Below are positions 46,796 through 56,089 of a DNA stretch of 64,000 bases, piece after piece. The number at the start of each line of letters is the position of its first letter. Within the stretch, counting starts at the first letter, position 1. The translations under genes were made by a program, and so were the position numbers. The notes under the pieces were generated by a model that saw only the letters and a list, made by a program, of their open reading frames with translations, did not search any database and was not told the DNA's origin. The stretch covers positions 1,439,501-1,503,500 of the forward strand of contig JADJRL010000003.1 of NCBI GenBank assembly GCA_016712225.1, in the 5' to 3' direction. Source of the stretch: Candidatus Defluviibacterium haderslevense (GTDB lineage: Bacteria; Bacteroidota; Bacteroidia; Chitinophagales; Saprospiraceae).

Positions 46796-47758
46796 ATGCA
46801 AAGTAATAAAACCCTTTATTTGTTCCTTTACTTTTGCTTATTTAAGACAGTTTATATAAATGCCCAATTAAACCCACGTATTTTTTTTAAACCATCAGAT
46901 TCGTTAAATCACACCAGAATTTTATTAGCTGGCGCTTTTACTTTTTGTACTTATTCAACTTTTTCGATAGGTCTTTATCATGCGTGGTATAAAAAACACA
47001 ACTTAACTAAATTTCATTATTTTAACGATTTTGGAGAGTGGCAACAAATGGATAAATTGGGCCATTTATTTAATGGTTATTTTCAAAGTGACTTCTGCTA
47101 CAACGGGGCTTTGTGGACTGGAGTCAACAGGAAAAAAAGTCTGTGGATAGGAATTGGAATCAGTCAATTATTTCAAACCACAATTGAACTTTTTGATGGG
47201 CATTCTAAGGACTGGGGCTTTTCCTGGCCTGACATAGCTGCAAATTTAGTAGGTTCAACATTTTTTTTAGGTCAAGATCTCCTTTGGCATAAACAAAAAT
47301 TACTCTTAAAGTTTTCAACTTTCCCTACAAAATACTCACTGAATCCAGTCATCAAAGAAAGAGTTAAAGAAATCTATGGCACCCATTTATTGGAAAAATT
47401 ACTTAAGGACTATAATGCCCAAACATATTGGCTGTCCTTTAACCCCAATCTATTTGCTGCAAAGTTACCTTGGCCTCCATTTCTAAATTTTTCAATTGGA
47501 TATGGTTCTTCCGGACTATATGGTGCTTATGAAAATGCATGGATAGATAATCAAGGCCTTAATATAAATCTAGACGCTCAGTCAAATCCAAGATTACATC
47601 AGTATTATTTTTCTTTTGATTTGGACTTAAGAAAAATTCATGTGAAAAATCATTTTTTAAAAACAAGTCTTAGAATTCTAAATATTATTAAATTTCCATC
47701 ACCAACCTTAGAACTTAATTCGAAAGGCGTTTTAAAAGGACATTGGCTCTATTTTTAA
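46796..47758 (+). CDS. DUF2279 domain protein
   Basis: A 320-residue protein of the YfiM-like DUF2279 family, found in Bacteroidota. A hydrophobic N-terminus (signal peptide, ending VYINAQ) is followed by FTFCTYSTFSIGLYHAWYKK, FNDFGEWQQMDKLGHLFNGY (a conserved D-K-x-x-H), WIGIGISQLFQTTIELFDGH, and the GFSWPDIAANLVGS motif. Probably a membrane or envelope protein; the reaction, if any, is unknown. Start at ATG 46796. Confidence 0.8.
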   Translation: MQSNKTLYLFLYFCLFKTVYINAQLNPRIFFKPSDSLNHTRILLAGAFTFCTYSTFSIGLYHAWYKKHNLTKFHYFNDFGEWQQMDKLGHLFNGYFQSDFCYNGALWTGVNRKKSLWIGIGISQLFQTTIELFDGHSKDWGFSWPDIAANLVGSTFFLGQDLLWHKQKLLLKFSTFPTKYSLNPVIKERVKEIYGTHLLEKLLKDYNAQTYWLSFNPNLFAAKLPWPPFLNFSIGYGSSGLYGAYENAWIDNQGLNINLDAQSNPRLHQYYFSFDLDLRKIHVKNHFLKTSLRILNIIKFPSPTLELNSKGVLKGHWLYF

Positions 47759-47789
47759 ATTTATAAAAAACTATTATTAACTTTAACTT

Positions 47790-48560
47790 ATGAAAAAAAT
47801 TATCAGCTTAAATGTAAATGGCTTGCGATCAGCAATATTAAAAGGTTTTACAGCCTGGATAAAGGAGAACGATTTTGATATTATTTGTTTACAAGAAATA
47901 AAAATGGATAGTTCTTACGCAGATCCTGATTTTTTTATAAATCAGGGTTATTATTCGTATTGGCATTGTGCAACAAAAAAAGGCTATAGTGGAGTAATGA
48001 TCTTATCTAAAGAAAAAATAAATAATATTTTCATCGGTACAGGAAATCCTGAATATGACCAGGAAGGACGGGTAATTAGAGCTGATATCGGAGACTGGAG
48101 TATAATAAATGCCTATTTTCCTTCAGGTTCTTCCGGTGAAGAAAGACATGATTTTAAAATGAAATTCATTCAAGATTTTTATCCCTGGATTCAAGAACTA
48201 TTATATATAAGAAAAAAAATAATATTAGTTGGAGATTATAATATTGTACATCAAGCTATTGATATTCACAATCCCGAAAGAAAAGATAATCCTAGTGGGT
48301 ATAGACCTGAAGAACGTGCTTGGCTAAATGCATGGTTTTCTGAATTGTTTGATGATAGTTTTCGAATTTTATATCCTGATAAACAAGAATTCAGTTGGTG
48401 GAGTTACCGCGCAGGATCTTATCAAAAAAACAAAGGCTGGAGAATAGATTATCAATCTATTTCTAAACCCTTTTCAGCTTGTGTCGTAAATTATAAACAT
48501 CACTACGATATTCGCTTTTCTGACCATTGCCCAATTGAAGGTAATTATAATTTAATTTAA
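47790..48560 (+). CDS. xth: Exodeoxyribonuclease III (ExoA/xth family AP endonuclease)
   Basis: Cuts DNA 5' to abasic sites in base-excision repair. The 256-residue protein has ISLNVNGLRSA (5-15), ICLQEIKMD with the metal-binding Glu, VGDYNIVHQAIDIHNP, the WWSYRAGSY motif, GWRIDY, and the DHCPIEG end with catalytic Asp-His. The length is that of the ExoA branch. Confidence 0.95.
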   Translation: MKKIISLNVNGLRSAILKGFTAWIKENDFDIICLQEIKMDSSYADPDFFINQGYYSYWHCATKKGYSGVMILSKEKINNIFIGTGNPEYDQEGRVIRADIGDWSIINAYFPSGSSGEERHDFKMKFIQDFYPWIQELLYIRKKIILVGDYNIVHQAIDIHNPERKDNPSGYRPEERAWLNAWFSELFDDSFRILYPDKQEFSWWSYRAGSYQKNKGWRIDYQSISKPFSACVVNYKHHYDIRFSDHCPIEGNYNLI

Positions 48561-49020
48561 TTTAATTTCTTTAAAAATAAATAACTCTAACATTTAATTT
48601 GAATGGACTAAAATTTATAATTTATTTAGACTTATAAACTATTTTAATTTTCAAATTTAATCATATAAATAGAAATCTTAACTCTACCTGTAATAAATTA
48701 ATCTTACTAAATAGTGTTGTGTGTATATAATAAAAATTTACAAGGAATCTCTTTCATATCCATTAGAAATGAAAAATTCCAAGATAATGAGCAAATTAAT
48801 TTTTATACTAATAATCCATTCTTTAATTAGACAGCTGGCTATATCCTATAATAAAGGCATACCAAAATTGATGTATTGGCGAAAAAATACTTAAGGAAAA
48901 TTAATACACCTCTAAAAATAAGAAAATTGAAAATTCTATTATAATTAGACATCAATTCTTTTAATTGAACTTAATTTAGACGCTTCAATCCAATTGTACC
49001 GTCATTTTAAATAAACTTAT
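48561..49020. other. AT-rich intergenic region before the CAU tRNA
   Basis: About 460 bp. A 41-codon frame at 48769-48894 opens with ATG and has a hydrophobic start, but I see no supporting family. Nothing else noted. Confidence 0.4.
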
Positions 49021-49050
49021 TTGAATTTTTAGTAAAAAAGTATATTTTTG
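49021..49050 (+). promoter_or_regulatory. Promoter of the CAU-anticodon tRNA
   Basis: TTG at 49021-49023, 19-bp spacer, TATTTTTG at 49043-49050: the best match in the window to the Bacteroidota promoter consensus. Confidence 0.75.
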
Positions 49051-49087
49051 CACTCTAATAGTAAAATTACTCTTAGAATTAGTATTA

Positions 49088-49161
49088 GGCGTGGTAGCTC
49101 AGCTGGTTAGAGCGTGCGATTCATAATCGCAAGGTCGGGAGTTCAAGTCTCCCTCACGCTA
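49088..49161 (+). tRNA. tRNA with anticodon CAU (probably elongator tRNA-Met)
   Basis: 74 nt. Acceptor GGCGTGG pairs with TCACGCT (G:U at the outermost and innermost pairs), discriminator A, no encoded CCA. D arm GCTCAGCTGGTTAGAGC, anticodon stem TGCGA/TCGCA with loop TTCATAA (anticodon CAT), T arm GGGAG/CTCCC. It is not an initiator tRNA. It could instead be the tRNA-Ile2 that lysidine-modifies C34; the sequence alone does not decide. Confidence 0.9.
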
Positions 49162-49294
49162 CTCCTCAGATCTTTATATATTGAATAATAAAGAATATTA
49201 CATATCAATAAATTAACTTCTCCTTTTAACAATCTTTTAACTTTGACGAATACAACTCTTTATGCTATGAACAGTCAAATTAAAAAAAATTGTT

Positions 49295-49684
49295 ATGAAC
49301 CTCTTATTATGTAAATATCGACTCTTTTCCATTAATAATTTATTTACCCTATTTATTGTTTTATTTCTAATCTCTTGTTACGATAATCGTAATATTAAAT
49401 CTGTTTCAAAATCAACAAAACTTATTACCTCTAAAGAATCGGTTGTTAAGAAGAAGGCAAATCATAGTAAGGAGTCAAAAACTTTACTTACATCCAAAAA
49501 AAACCCAATTTTTAAATCTGATTCCATCATTATTTCTGATAATAAAAATAAAATTGATACTGTCTTAATCTCAGTTCTTTCCAGTCAAAATGAAATAGTA
49601 ATAGATTCATCTGAATTAATCAACATTATAAATTCCACCAATTCTAATATTGAAATTGATACTTCGGAATTGATATTACTTTAG
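49295..49684 (+). CDS. Small Ser/Lys-rich lipoprotein of unknown function
   Basis: I do not recognise this 129-residue protein. The hydrophobic leader ends in LFLISC, a lipobox with Cys28, followed by about 100 residues rich in Ser, Lys, Asn and Ile without obvious fold (e.g. KSVSKSTKLI, KKKANHSKESKTLL). A TAACTTTG sequence 49 bp before the ATG could be its -7 element. Convergent with the next gene, 32 bp apart. Confidence 0.55.
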   Translation: MNLLLCKYRLFSINNLFTLFIVLFLISCYDNRNIKSVSKSTKLITSKESVVKKKANHSKESKTLLTSKKNPIFKSDSIIISDNKNKIDTVLISVLSSQNEIVIDSSELINIINSTNSNIEIDTSELILL

Positions 49685-49716
49685 ATATATTTCAAAAATA
49701 AGTAGAAATTACTTAT

Positions 49717-50364
49717 TCATGATTTATTAATTATTGGAATGATTCTTTTTAATGAAATTAAATTAGTGGAAATTATAATAATAAGTGCGCAATAAAAAAA
49801 GGAATTTCTAAAAACATATAAATTATTCTGCCAAAATGGATATGAAAAATTTATATTTAAAACAATAAGAACAGACATGATAAGCGTTAAAATAAGAGTC
49901 AAAAGTGTTATTTTAATCCATAAGATATTCTTTATTTGTTCCATTTTAAATTGTAATAGAAATAATTCAATTCTAATTTTTCTACTTTTAGGTTTTATAC
50001 GGTTGACTTCTAAATAAATGTTCAGCGCTTTTTCTAATAATTTTTCTTCACGATACATTTTAGCTTTCAAAAGAAGCGCTTCAATATACAAATTTTTTAA
50101 ATAGGGATTAATAATTGGATGAAATATGATATCCTCTAGTATTTGATCAACCGTATCGTGAAAAAGATTTGATCTCCCTAAAAATAGTAGTGCCTCTAAA
50201 TATATTAACTTGATTTCTAAATATTCTTTAAATTCTAATTGCCCTATTTCATTAAAATATTGAATATAAAAATGTATAAAATCATTGTGTCTTTGAATAG
50301 ACCTATGTTTAAATTTGTTAAGCAATAATGAGCTATTAATATTTTGATGAAAGAACTTATTCAT
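49717..50364 (-). CDS. Helical protein with two C-terminal membrane segments
   Basis: I do not recognise this 215-residue protein. Residues 1-140 form helices in a TPR-like pattern (EYLEIKLIYLEALLFLGRSN, NLYIEALLLKAKMYREEKLL, EKALNIYLEVNRIKP), then two membrane helices (about 150-170 and 187-204). The order suggests a cytoplasmic domain anchored at its C-terminus. It is the last gene of the ten-gene operon and its start overlaps the cyclase gene by 8 bp. Confidence 0.6.
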   Translation of the reverse strand: MNKFFHQNINSSLLLNKFKHRSIQRHNDFIHFYIQYFNEIGQLEFKEYLEIKLIYLEALLFLGRSNLFHDTVDQILEDIIFHPIINPYLKNLYIEALLLKAKMYREEKLLEKALNIYLEVNRIKPKSRKIRIELFLLQFKMEQIKNILWIKITLLTLILTLIMSVLIVLNINFSYPFWQNNLYVFRNSFFYCALIIIISTNLISLKRIIPIINKS

Positions 50365-51106
50365 AAGTTAATGGATACAGTATTGGTCTTGAAGGAACGG
50401 CATCTAATTCCATTGGTGCTGCTTGCAAAAGAAGTAAATAAACCCCATCAGGGACTTCATTTGGCACATAAATTAATTCTGTTATCGTGCAATTAAGCGC
50501 TCTTTCATCTTTCCAAAAAGATCGATGAGCTAATAATAGTCCGTTGTCTTCCTCCCGATCTACCGAGGGTATATCTACAAGTAAATGTTTCACATTTTTT
50601 GAAACTATATAGTCCATAGCGTCTTTTGAAAAATATATCGGGTTGGTACCAGAATATTTTTTTGATCTTTTCAGTATATCATTAGACAACGTCCGAATGG
50701 TTAACGTCTGTATGTTCAAATCAATTAGTATTGGTTCAAGAGTTTGTTTTTCAATTACCAAGTCTCCATTAATTTTTTTTTCAGGAGTAACACTAATCAA
50801 ATGATTAATAAAAACATATTCTTTTAAAATACTATTTACTGAAATTAGTTCCTTTGTTAGATGGCCGATACATTCGGTATGTGTTCCGTTACCATGAACA
50901 TTCAAAAGTATATTATTAAAATTTACAGGTCCTCCCTCTAATACTGAACCTACAAATGTTCCCATTCTAACTGGTTCTGATTTAAAAAGAGGTGCATAAA
51001 AGCAATTTACTTGGTCCAAGGAATCACTTAATGGAATAGAAATATCTATTCCTGCTTTTAAATTTACCTTATATTTCTGCTTTAGAATTTCTACTTCGAT
51101 ATTCAT
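50357..51106 (-). CDS. Cyclase family protein (kynurenine-formamidase-like)
   Basis: The 249-residue protein belongs to the metal-dependent cyclase/formamidase family. It shows LNVHGNGTHTECIGHL (near residues 69-84), the HxGTHxExxxH metal motif, followed by later strands LLVDIPSVDREEDNGLLLAHRSF. Members hydrolyse N-formylkynurenine or cyclise carbonyl compounds; the true substrate is unknown. It follows nadK by 9 bp in the same operon. Confidence 0.85.
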   Translation of the reverse strand: MNIEVEILKQKYKVNLKAGIDISIPLSDSLDQVNCFYAPLFKSEPVRMGTFVGSVLEGGPVNFNNILLNVHGNGTHTECIGHLTKELISVNSILKEYVFINHLISVTPEKKINGDLVIEKQTLEPILIDLNIQTLTIRTLSNDILKRSKKYSGTNPIYFSKDAMDYIVSKNVKHLLVDIPSVDREEDNGLLLAHRSFWKDERALNCTITELIYVPNEVPDGVYLLLLQAAPMELDAVPSRPILYPLTYE

Positions 51107-51115
51107 AAACGAACA

Positions 51116-51997
51116 TTAATTTCTCTGATCTAAACCCCAATTTAATTTTTCATGTATAGTACGTAAAAAACTTACTGGATGCAATTGTGCTAATCTAATT
51201 TTAAAATCTGCCTTTTTTATTGCCAATTGATGTTCAGAACTAATAGTTTCTTTTCTTGAATCCAATGTGCATAAAAAATTTTCTGTTCTTCCTTCCACTT
51301 CAAAAGATAAAATAGAATGATCGGGTATAACAATGGGTCTGACATTTAGATTATGAGGCGCAACAGGAGTAATTACTAAACTGGCCACATCAGGAAAAAT
51401 AATTGGTCCACCACATGATAAGGAATAACCTGTTGACCCGGTAGGAGTAGAAACTATTATGCCATCGGCCCAATAAGAATTTAGAAAATCCCCATTTACA
51501 TAAGTATGAATTGTTATCATTGAAGAATTATCTCTCTTGAGGATTGTAAAATCATTCAATGCAAAATTGATTTCTCCAAAAAGAGAAAAATTACTCTCTA
51601 AGCTTATTAAACTTCTTTCCTCAATTGTATAGCTACCGTTCACTAATTGATATACTGCATCAGGGATAATCGTTTTATCTATACTGGCCAAAAAACCTAA
51701 TCTGCCTAAATTTATTCCAAGGATAGGTATGTTACTGTTACGTATGAATGTAATGGCTTGTAAAATAGTACCATCTCCTCCCAAAGTTATTACAAATGTT
51801 GGCTTAGCGTCGACTATATCTTGATATGTAGACCAAGAATGTTGATGCGTTTTACTAATTTCGATAGGTAGTTGATCTAGATATTCTTTATATATGCAAA
51901 CTTCAAATTGATTTAATTTTAAATGGTATAAAAGGCTTTTAATATGTGTTATGTCCTCTCCCTTAGCTTTTTGACCAAAAATAAACACTTTAATCAT
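51116..51997 (-). CDS. nadK: NAD kinase
   Basis: Phosphorylates NAD to NADP. The 293-residue protein has LGGDGTILQAI (73-83), NLGRLGFLAS, ALNDFTILKRD and the SPTGSTGYSLSCGGPI loop. Start at ATG in a 4-bp overlap with the BamA-like gene. nadK next to a CBS gene is a common pairing in Bacteroidota. Confidence 0.96.
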   Translation of the reverse strand: MIKVFIFGQKAKGEDITHIKSLLYHLKLNQFEVCIYKEYLDQLPIEISKTHQHSWSTYQDIVDAKPTFVITLGGDGTILQAITFIRNSNIPILGINLGRLGFLASIDKTIIPDAVYQLVNGSYTIEERSLISLESNFSLFGEINFALNDFTILKRDNSSMITIHTYVNGDFLNSYWADGIIVSTPTGSTGYSLSCGGPIIFPDVASLVITPVAPHNLNVRPIVIPDHSILSFEVEGRTENFLCTLDSRKETISSEHQLAIKKADFKIRLAQLHPVSFLRTIHEKLNWGLDQRN

Positions 51998-53409
51998 AAT
52001 GCTGAATTAAGGTGAACAAAGAAACCGCCTTTAGCCAAATGATTCAAAGAATAATTCATTTGTAGCATAATGCCATTGTTAATTGTTAAATCGAGTCCAC
52101 AAGTTACACTATATATAAGTTTATTTGTTAATGAATTTGTCTGATAATAATAGGGCTCATTAAAATATGCACCTGTAAAGTTAAATCTTAAATCCAATTC
52201 AGATTTAATTTTAATTCTTGGTTCTTTTGCTAATAGTTTGAAAAAAGACTTTTTATAGTCTAATATAAAAAGTCTGACGGCTTGATCTACTAAAACATAA
52301 TCTGTTCCATTTATTATATAGTATTCATATCCTGGTACGACTTGACGACTATTATCTAAAGTTCTATATATATAATAAGCAGGTTTAATTCGATTTAATG
52401 ATTCCTGACAATTTATTCTAGATAATAAACTTATTCTTTTATTAAATGCTTTAGCATGAATAAACTCTTGGGAAAAAAAAATATAATTATTTCTCTCTAC
52501 AAAAGGCTCATTTATTGTCTCAATAGTGGCTTTAAATTTAATTCCCTTTTGTGGTCGTATTCCAATATCAAAACTTGAATAAGTAGTATTTAAATCAATT
52601 TTTAATTTATCAAATTTATATTTTGATGCTAAAAAATATTCAGGGTATAAAAGTGCAATACTTTCATTAATTCTATTATGATATAATCTAAAATTCAAAC
52701 TATGTGTCCAATTTGTTTCATTCCTATAATAATATTTTAAATTGAATTCTCTTCTAAGTAGTAAGTCATCATGATCATTTTGAATAAAGACAAATTTATT
52801 TGCTAAAGTCTGTACATCAATTTCTTTGTACGAACTATATAATAAACCAATTGAAAGATTATAATTTTTATTATTAAAAAAATATGGGAAATCATAAGAA
52901 ATTTCATACTTATCAGTATACCCTGTATGGAACTTTATTCTAAGTTTATCACTTCGGCCTGTAAGATTATAATGCAATAGTTTTATTCCATAATTAACAC
53001 GTTTAAGTGAATGTCTTTGTTCCACCCACCAAATATTAAAATTAGGATCTGCAATTTCGCCAATAATTGAAGGAAATAATAACCAATTTTCATCTACTAT
53101 AATATCAATTATCACAAAACATTTATCCTCAAAGTAAATTTTATACTTTACAGTTACATTTGAAAAATTAACCAATCTACTTAGTTTAAATTTTATATCT
53201 TCTAATTTAATTCCAATTCTGTTTATTGATATTGTATCACCTATATGAAGGTCACACTCCTTTTCAATTAACCAAGATCTGGTTTTTTCATTTCCAATAA
53301 TATTTATTTTATCTACAAGTAATATAGGGCAAGTTATATTTTGGGAATGAATTTGAATTAAAATTAATAATTGCAAACCAAGTAAAACATACCATTGATT
53401 TCTATACAT
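51994..53409 (-). CDS. BamA/TamA-like outer-membrane protein
   Basis: The 471-residue protein has a signal peptide, a POTRA-like segment (LLVDKINIIGNEKTRSWLIEKE, then a second strand pair VKYKIYFEDKCFVIIDIIVDE), and a beta-barrel of about 330 residues (e.g. YNLTGRSDKLRIKFHTGYTDKYEISYDFPYF). It is half the size of BamA with a single POTRA, and resembles the short BamA/TamA-type proteins of Bacteroidota. It is not the main BamA. Role in surface assembly or secretion is inferred. Overlaps the CBS gene by 8 bp. Confidence 0.7.
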   Translation of the reverse strand: MYRNQWYVLLGLQLLILIQIHSQNITCPILLVDKINIIGNEKTRSWLIEKECDLHIGDTISINRIGIKLEDIKFKLSRLVNFSNVTVKYKIYFEDKCFVIIDIIVDENWLLFPSIIGEIADPNFNIWWVEQRHSLKRVNYGIKLLHYNLTGRSDKLRIKFHTGYTDKYEISYDFPYFFNNKNYNLSIGLLYSSYKEIDVQTLANKFVFIQNDHDDLLLRREFNLKYYYRNETNWTHSLNFRLYHNRINESIALLYPEYFLASKYKFDKLKIDLNTTYSSFDIGIRPQKGIKFKATIETINEPFVERNNYIFFSQEFIHAKAFNKRISLLSRINCQESLNRIKPAYYIYRTLDNSRQVVPGYEYYIINGTDYVLVDQAVRLFILDYKKSFFKLLAKEPRIKIKSELDLRFNFTGAYFNEPYYYQTNSLTNKLIYSVTCGLDLTINNGIMLQMNYSLNHLAKGGFFVHLNSAL

Positions 53410-54058
53410 TCAAATAGTGCATCAACTCATTATATCTTTCCTCATGAACATTTTGGACAGATTGTTTTGAAAAAACTTTCACAATTTCTATATCATATCT
53501 TACAAAATCATTAAGAATTGATGTTGGATCATTAAGATTTATTTGCAAGGAAAGGTAAATTTCATTCTTCTCTGCCTTTTCTGAAACAAAACTGGATAAA
53601 ATAACTGCCTTATGTTCTTCGACAATTTGAGCTATTTTTTCCAATGAATAATCCATTTTCCTCATTGAAAGCAATATAATACATCCATGTTCTATTTCGA
53701 TTAAACATGATAGGTAGAATTTGACTAATTCATTTTCTGATATACATCCTATAAACTGATCTACATCTGATATTACCGGTATATTGTTTAATTTGAATTG
53801 TAACATTTTCGACCATATATCAAAAATATAGTCATCAGATGAAACATGTTGAAAATCGGTTTCTAAAAATTGCTGTATAGATTCTTTTCCATTGTGTTTA
53901 CTCAACTTTTGCCATGTAACCATTCCAATGATCTTTTGATCCAATAATACATATAATTGTAATACTTTAAATTCAATCATTTTATCTAATGCGGTGTCAA
54001 TATGATCACTTAGAGATAATGGTAATATATGTTTTGAAATTAAAGTATTTGCCTTCAT
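53402..54058 (-). CDS. CBS domain protein
   Basis: The 218-residue protein carries two CBS repeats (about 1-60 and 75-130: HILPLSLSDHIDTALDKMIEFKVLQLYVLLD; VSSDDYIFDIWSKMLQFKLNNIPVISDVDQFIGCI), then a C-terminal alpha/beta segment (140-215) that looks ACT-like (KIAQIVEEHKAVILSSFVSEKAEKNEIYLSLQIN). Such pairs bind adenine nucleotides. Its place before nadK and after TM2-TPR is typical for Bacteroidota; function is unknown. Confidence 0.85.
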   Translation of the reverse strand: MKANTLISKHILPLSLSDHIDTALDKMIEFKVLQLYVLLDQKIIGMVTWQKLSKHNGKESIQQFLETDFQHVSSDDYIFDIWSKMLQFKLNNIPVISDVDQFIGCISENELVKFYLSCLIEIEHGCIILLSMRKMDYSLEKIAQIVEEHKAVILSSFVSEKAEKNEIYLSLQINLNDPTSILNDFVRYDIEIVKVFSKQSVQNVHEERYNELMHYLNV

Positions 54059-54867
54059 TTGAATTCATTATTTACTATTTGTTGAAAATAGGAACCATAT
54101 GCGTTTTTAGGATTTTGCAATAAGTTTTCTCTCTCTAATTTTAAATCTTCAAGAATTCTATTCTCACGAAGATCCAATTTTTCAATTATTTCATTTGTTA
54201 ATTTATATTGATTTTGTTTAAATAACTCAAATTCCGGTAGAACTCTTATAAAGGCTAAAGACTCGTGAGTTAATATTTTATTCCAATCTTTAAAACCATT
54301 AATTATAGCTTGATTCAAATGCTCAAATGATTTTTTTACGTTTTCACTTAATGAATATGCGCAAGCCAAATAGAAATGACAAGAATTATCTTTAGGCTCT
54401 TTTAATATAGCCTTCTGAAATGACTCAATAGCTTCCTTCAGTTCATAATTATTAAAATGTTTTATTCCTGCTTGCTTAAATGTTTCTATTTCTTTACGCT
54501 GCCTATATTTTTCAAAAACTGATCCTGAACGTTCTTTTTCATTTTTTTGATCTTGTTCTAAGATAATATATCGACCTTGTTTATACGTATCATTTTTAGC
54601 GTTTTCCCTTCTATTTCCATATCTGTCTCTAAAATTTTTACTATTATATTTTCTATCAAATTCATTTTGATCCATCATTAAATAACGATATGCATCATAC
54701 CATCCCCAAAGCGTTGAAAAGGGGAAGCCTAAAATATTAATAAATTTTACCCAAATATAAATACCTATAAAAAATAAACCCATTTCGGTTTGTCTTAAAT
54801 AGAATCTATGTACTCCAAAAGTACCTAAAAAAACAGCCATCAAAGTGGCAATCCATTTATTTTTCAT
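54055..54867 (-). CDS. TM2 domain protein fused to a TPR region
   Basis: The N-terminal 65 residues form a TM2 domain of two membrane helices (IATLMAVFLGTFGVHRFYLR, and FIGIYIWVKFINILGF), with the WYDAYRYL motif. A charged linker follows (residues 70-130), then a single TPR-like region (about 135-190: GIKHFNNYELKEAIESFQKA, SCHFYLACAYSLSENVKKS). A DRF-related, metazoan TM2 relation is not implied. It is coupled to the phosphatase upstream by an 11-bp overlap. Confidence 0.8.
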   Translation of the reverse strand: MKNKWIATLMAVFLGTFGVHRFYLRQTEMGLFFIGIYIWVKFINILGFPFSTLWGWYDAYRYLMMDQNEFDRKYNSKNFRDRYGNRRENAKNDTYKQGRYIILEQDQKNEKERSGSVFEKYRQRKEIETFKQAGIKHFNNYELKEAIESFQKAILKEPKDNSCHFYLACAYSLSENVKKSFEHLNQAIINGFKDWNKILTHESLAFIRVLPEFELFKQNQYKLTNEIIEKLDLRENRILEDLKLERENLLQNPKNAYGSYFQQIVNNEFK

Positions 54868-56086
54868 CTGAAATAAATTTAAAACTTAAAATGGCTATAT
54901 CATCCGGAACTTCTTCGTTTCCTTTATAATCCATCAAAGTCTCCATGACCAAAGAAGACAATTCTTGAACTGACTTTTTCTTATTTTGCAAAATTAATTC
55001 TTGCAACATTTCTGTTGTATAATTTTCGGCTAAGTGGTTTTTAATATCGACCAAACCATCTGTAAATGCAACCAAAATAGTATCAGAATCCAAATCTACT
55101 ACACCTTCATTTATTTCCGGTAAATTTTCAAAATGACCAATTATTGTACACGTGGCTTTAAGTTCATAACATTGATTGTTTTTTATAAGAATCGGAGGTA
55201 TGTGCCCTGCATTTACATAATATAATTTTTTTTGTTTAATATCGGCTACAGCAATAAAAAAAGTTAAATATTTCTCACCTTTAGTAATTCTTAAAACCGT
55301 TTCATTTAATGCGATAACTAAAGTCTCCAAATCTCTATATTGTTGGCCCAAATTTTGTAAAAGCGCTTGAAAATTTGCCATAATCATTGCTGCCCCAATC
55401 CCTTTTCCCGAAACATCTGCAATACAAAAACATATTTTTTCTTCTGAAAACTTTATAAAATCAATATAATCTCCACCAACCTTAAAGTGAGGCCTGTATA
55501 CGTTAGCTAATTGATATTGTTTTCCTGAAGGCATTTCTTCAGGAATCAACATTTTTGTTACTTCGGTTGCAAATTCCAACTCCTTTTCTTGTGTTATTTG
55601 TTTTCTTACTAATCTTTTATTTTCTAATGCTACAGCAATGATATTTGTTATTGAAGTTATAAATTGTATGTTGTTAAAAATATCATCTCCTCTTTTTACT
55701 CCATTAATTAAAGAGTATGCAATTGGGTCCTTTTTATGATAAACTGGAATTATAAATTCGAAATCTTGTAAAATAGGGTGGTCTTCCTTTTTTACGGTAT
55801 GTAATCTTGAAAACTTAATAAATTCTTTTGGAAGTTCTAATAAATTTTTTGTTGCATTGAGATTTGATGAAACTACTAATGACCAACCGTTATCTTCTCT
55901 TATAAAAAGTGCTATTTTTTCAATACTTAATTCCCAAGTAAGAAAATTTTTATACATACTAAGTAAATCTTCTTGAGGAAGATTCTCATTTATTGCTTGA
56001 GTAATATTCAACAGAGACGTAATCTGAAGTTGTTTTAGACTTAATTCATTTTCCATTTTGGAAAGTATGCTCTGCTCCCTACTCAT
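54857..56086 (-). CDS. GAF-PP2C (SpoIIE/RsbU-type) phosphatase
   Basis: The 409-residue protein has an N-terminal GAF-like domain (20-160) followed by a SpoIIE phosphatase domain: KVGGDYIDFI, CFCIADVSGKGIGAAMIMA, YYVNAGHIPPILIK, TILVAFTDGLVDIKN and PDDIAILSFKF with the metal-binding acids. Such PP2C phosphatases act on anti-anti-sigma or STAS proteins; none is visible in this window. Second messenger or redox sensing through GAF is only inferred. Start ATG, 3 bp after the ABC permease stop. Confidence 0.9.
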   Translation of the reverse strand: MSREQSILSKMENELSLKQLQITSLLNITQAINENLPQEDLLSMYKNFLTWELSIEKIALFIREDNGWSLVVSSNLNATKNLLELPKEFIKFSRLHTVKKEDHPILQDFEFIIPVYHKKDPIAYSLINGVKRGDDIFNNIQFITSITNIIAVALENKRLVRKQITQEKELEFATEVTKMLIPEEMPSGKQYQLANVYRPHFKVGGDYIDFIKFSEEKICFCIADVSGKGIGAAMIMANFQALLQNLGQQYRDLETLVIALNETVLRITKGEKYLTFFIAVADIKQKKLYYVNAGHIPPILIKNNQCYELKATCTIIGHFENLPEINEGVVDLDSDTILVAFTDGLVDIKNHLAENYTTEMLQELILQNKKKSVQELSSLVMETLMDYKGNEEVPDDIAILSFKFISDEK

Positions 56087-56089
56087 AAA

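Noticed and set aside
48769..48894. 41-codon frame with hydrophobic start in the intergenic region before the CAU tRNA
   Set aside because: No promoter, no family resemblance, AT-rich sequence; may be chance.
54055..54867. Frame-shifted fusion of separate TM2 and TPR genes
   Set aside because: The frame is continuous without a weak junction, and overlaps with both neighbours suggest a stable gene.
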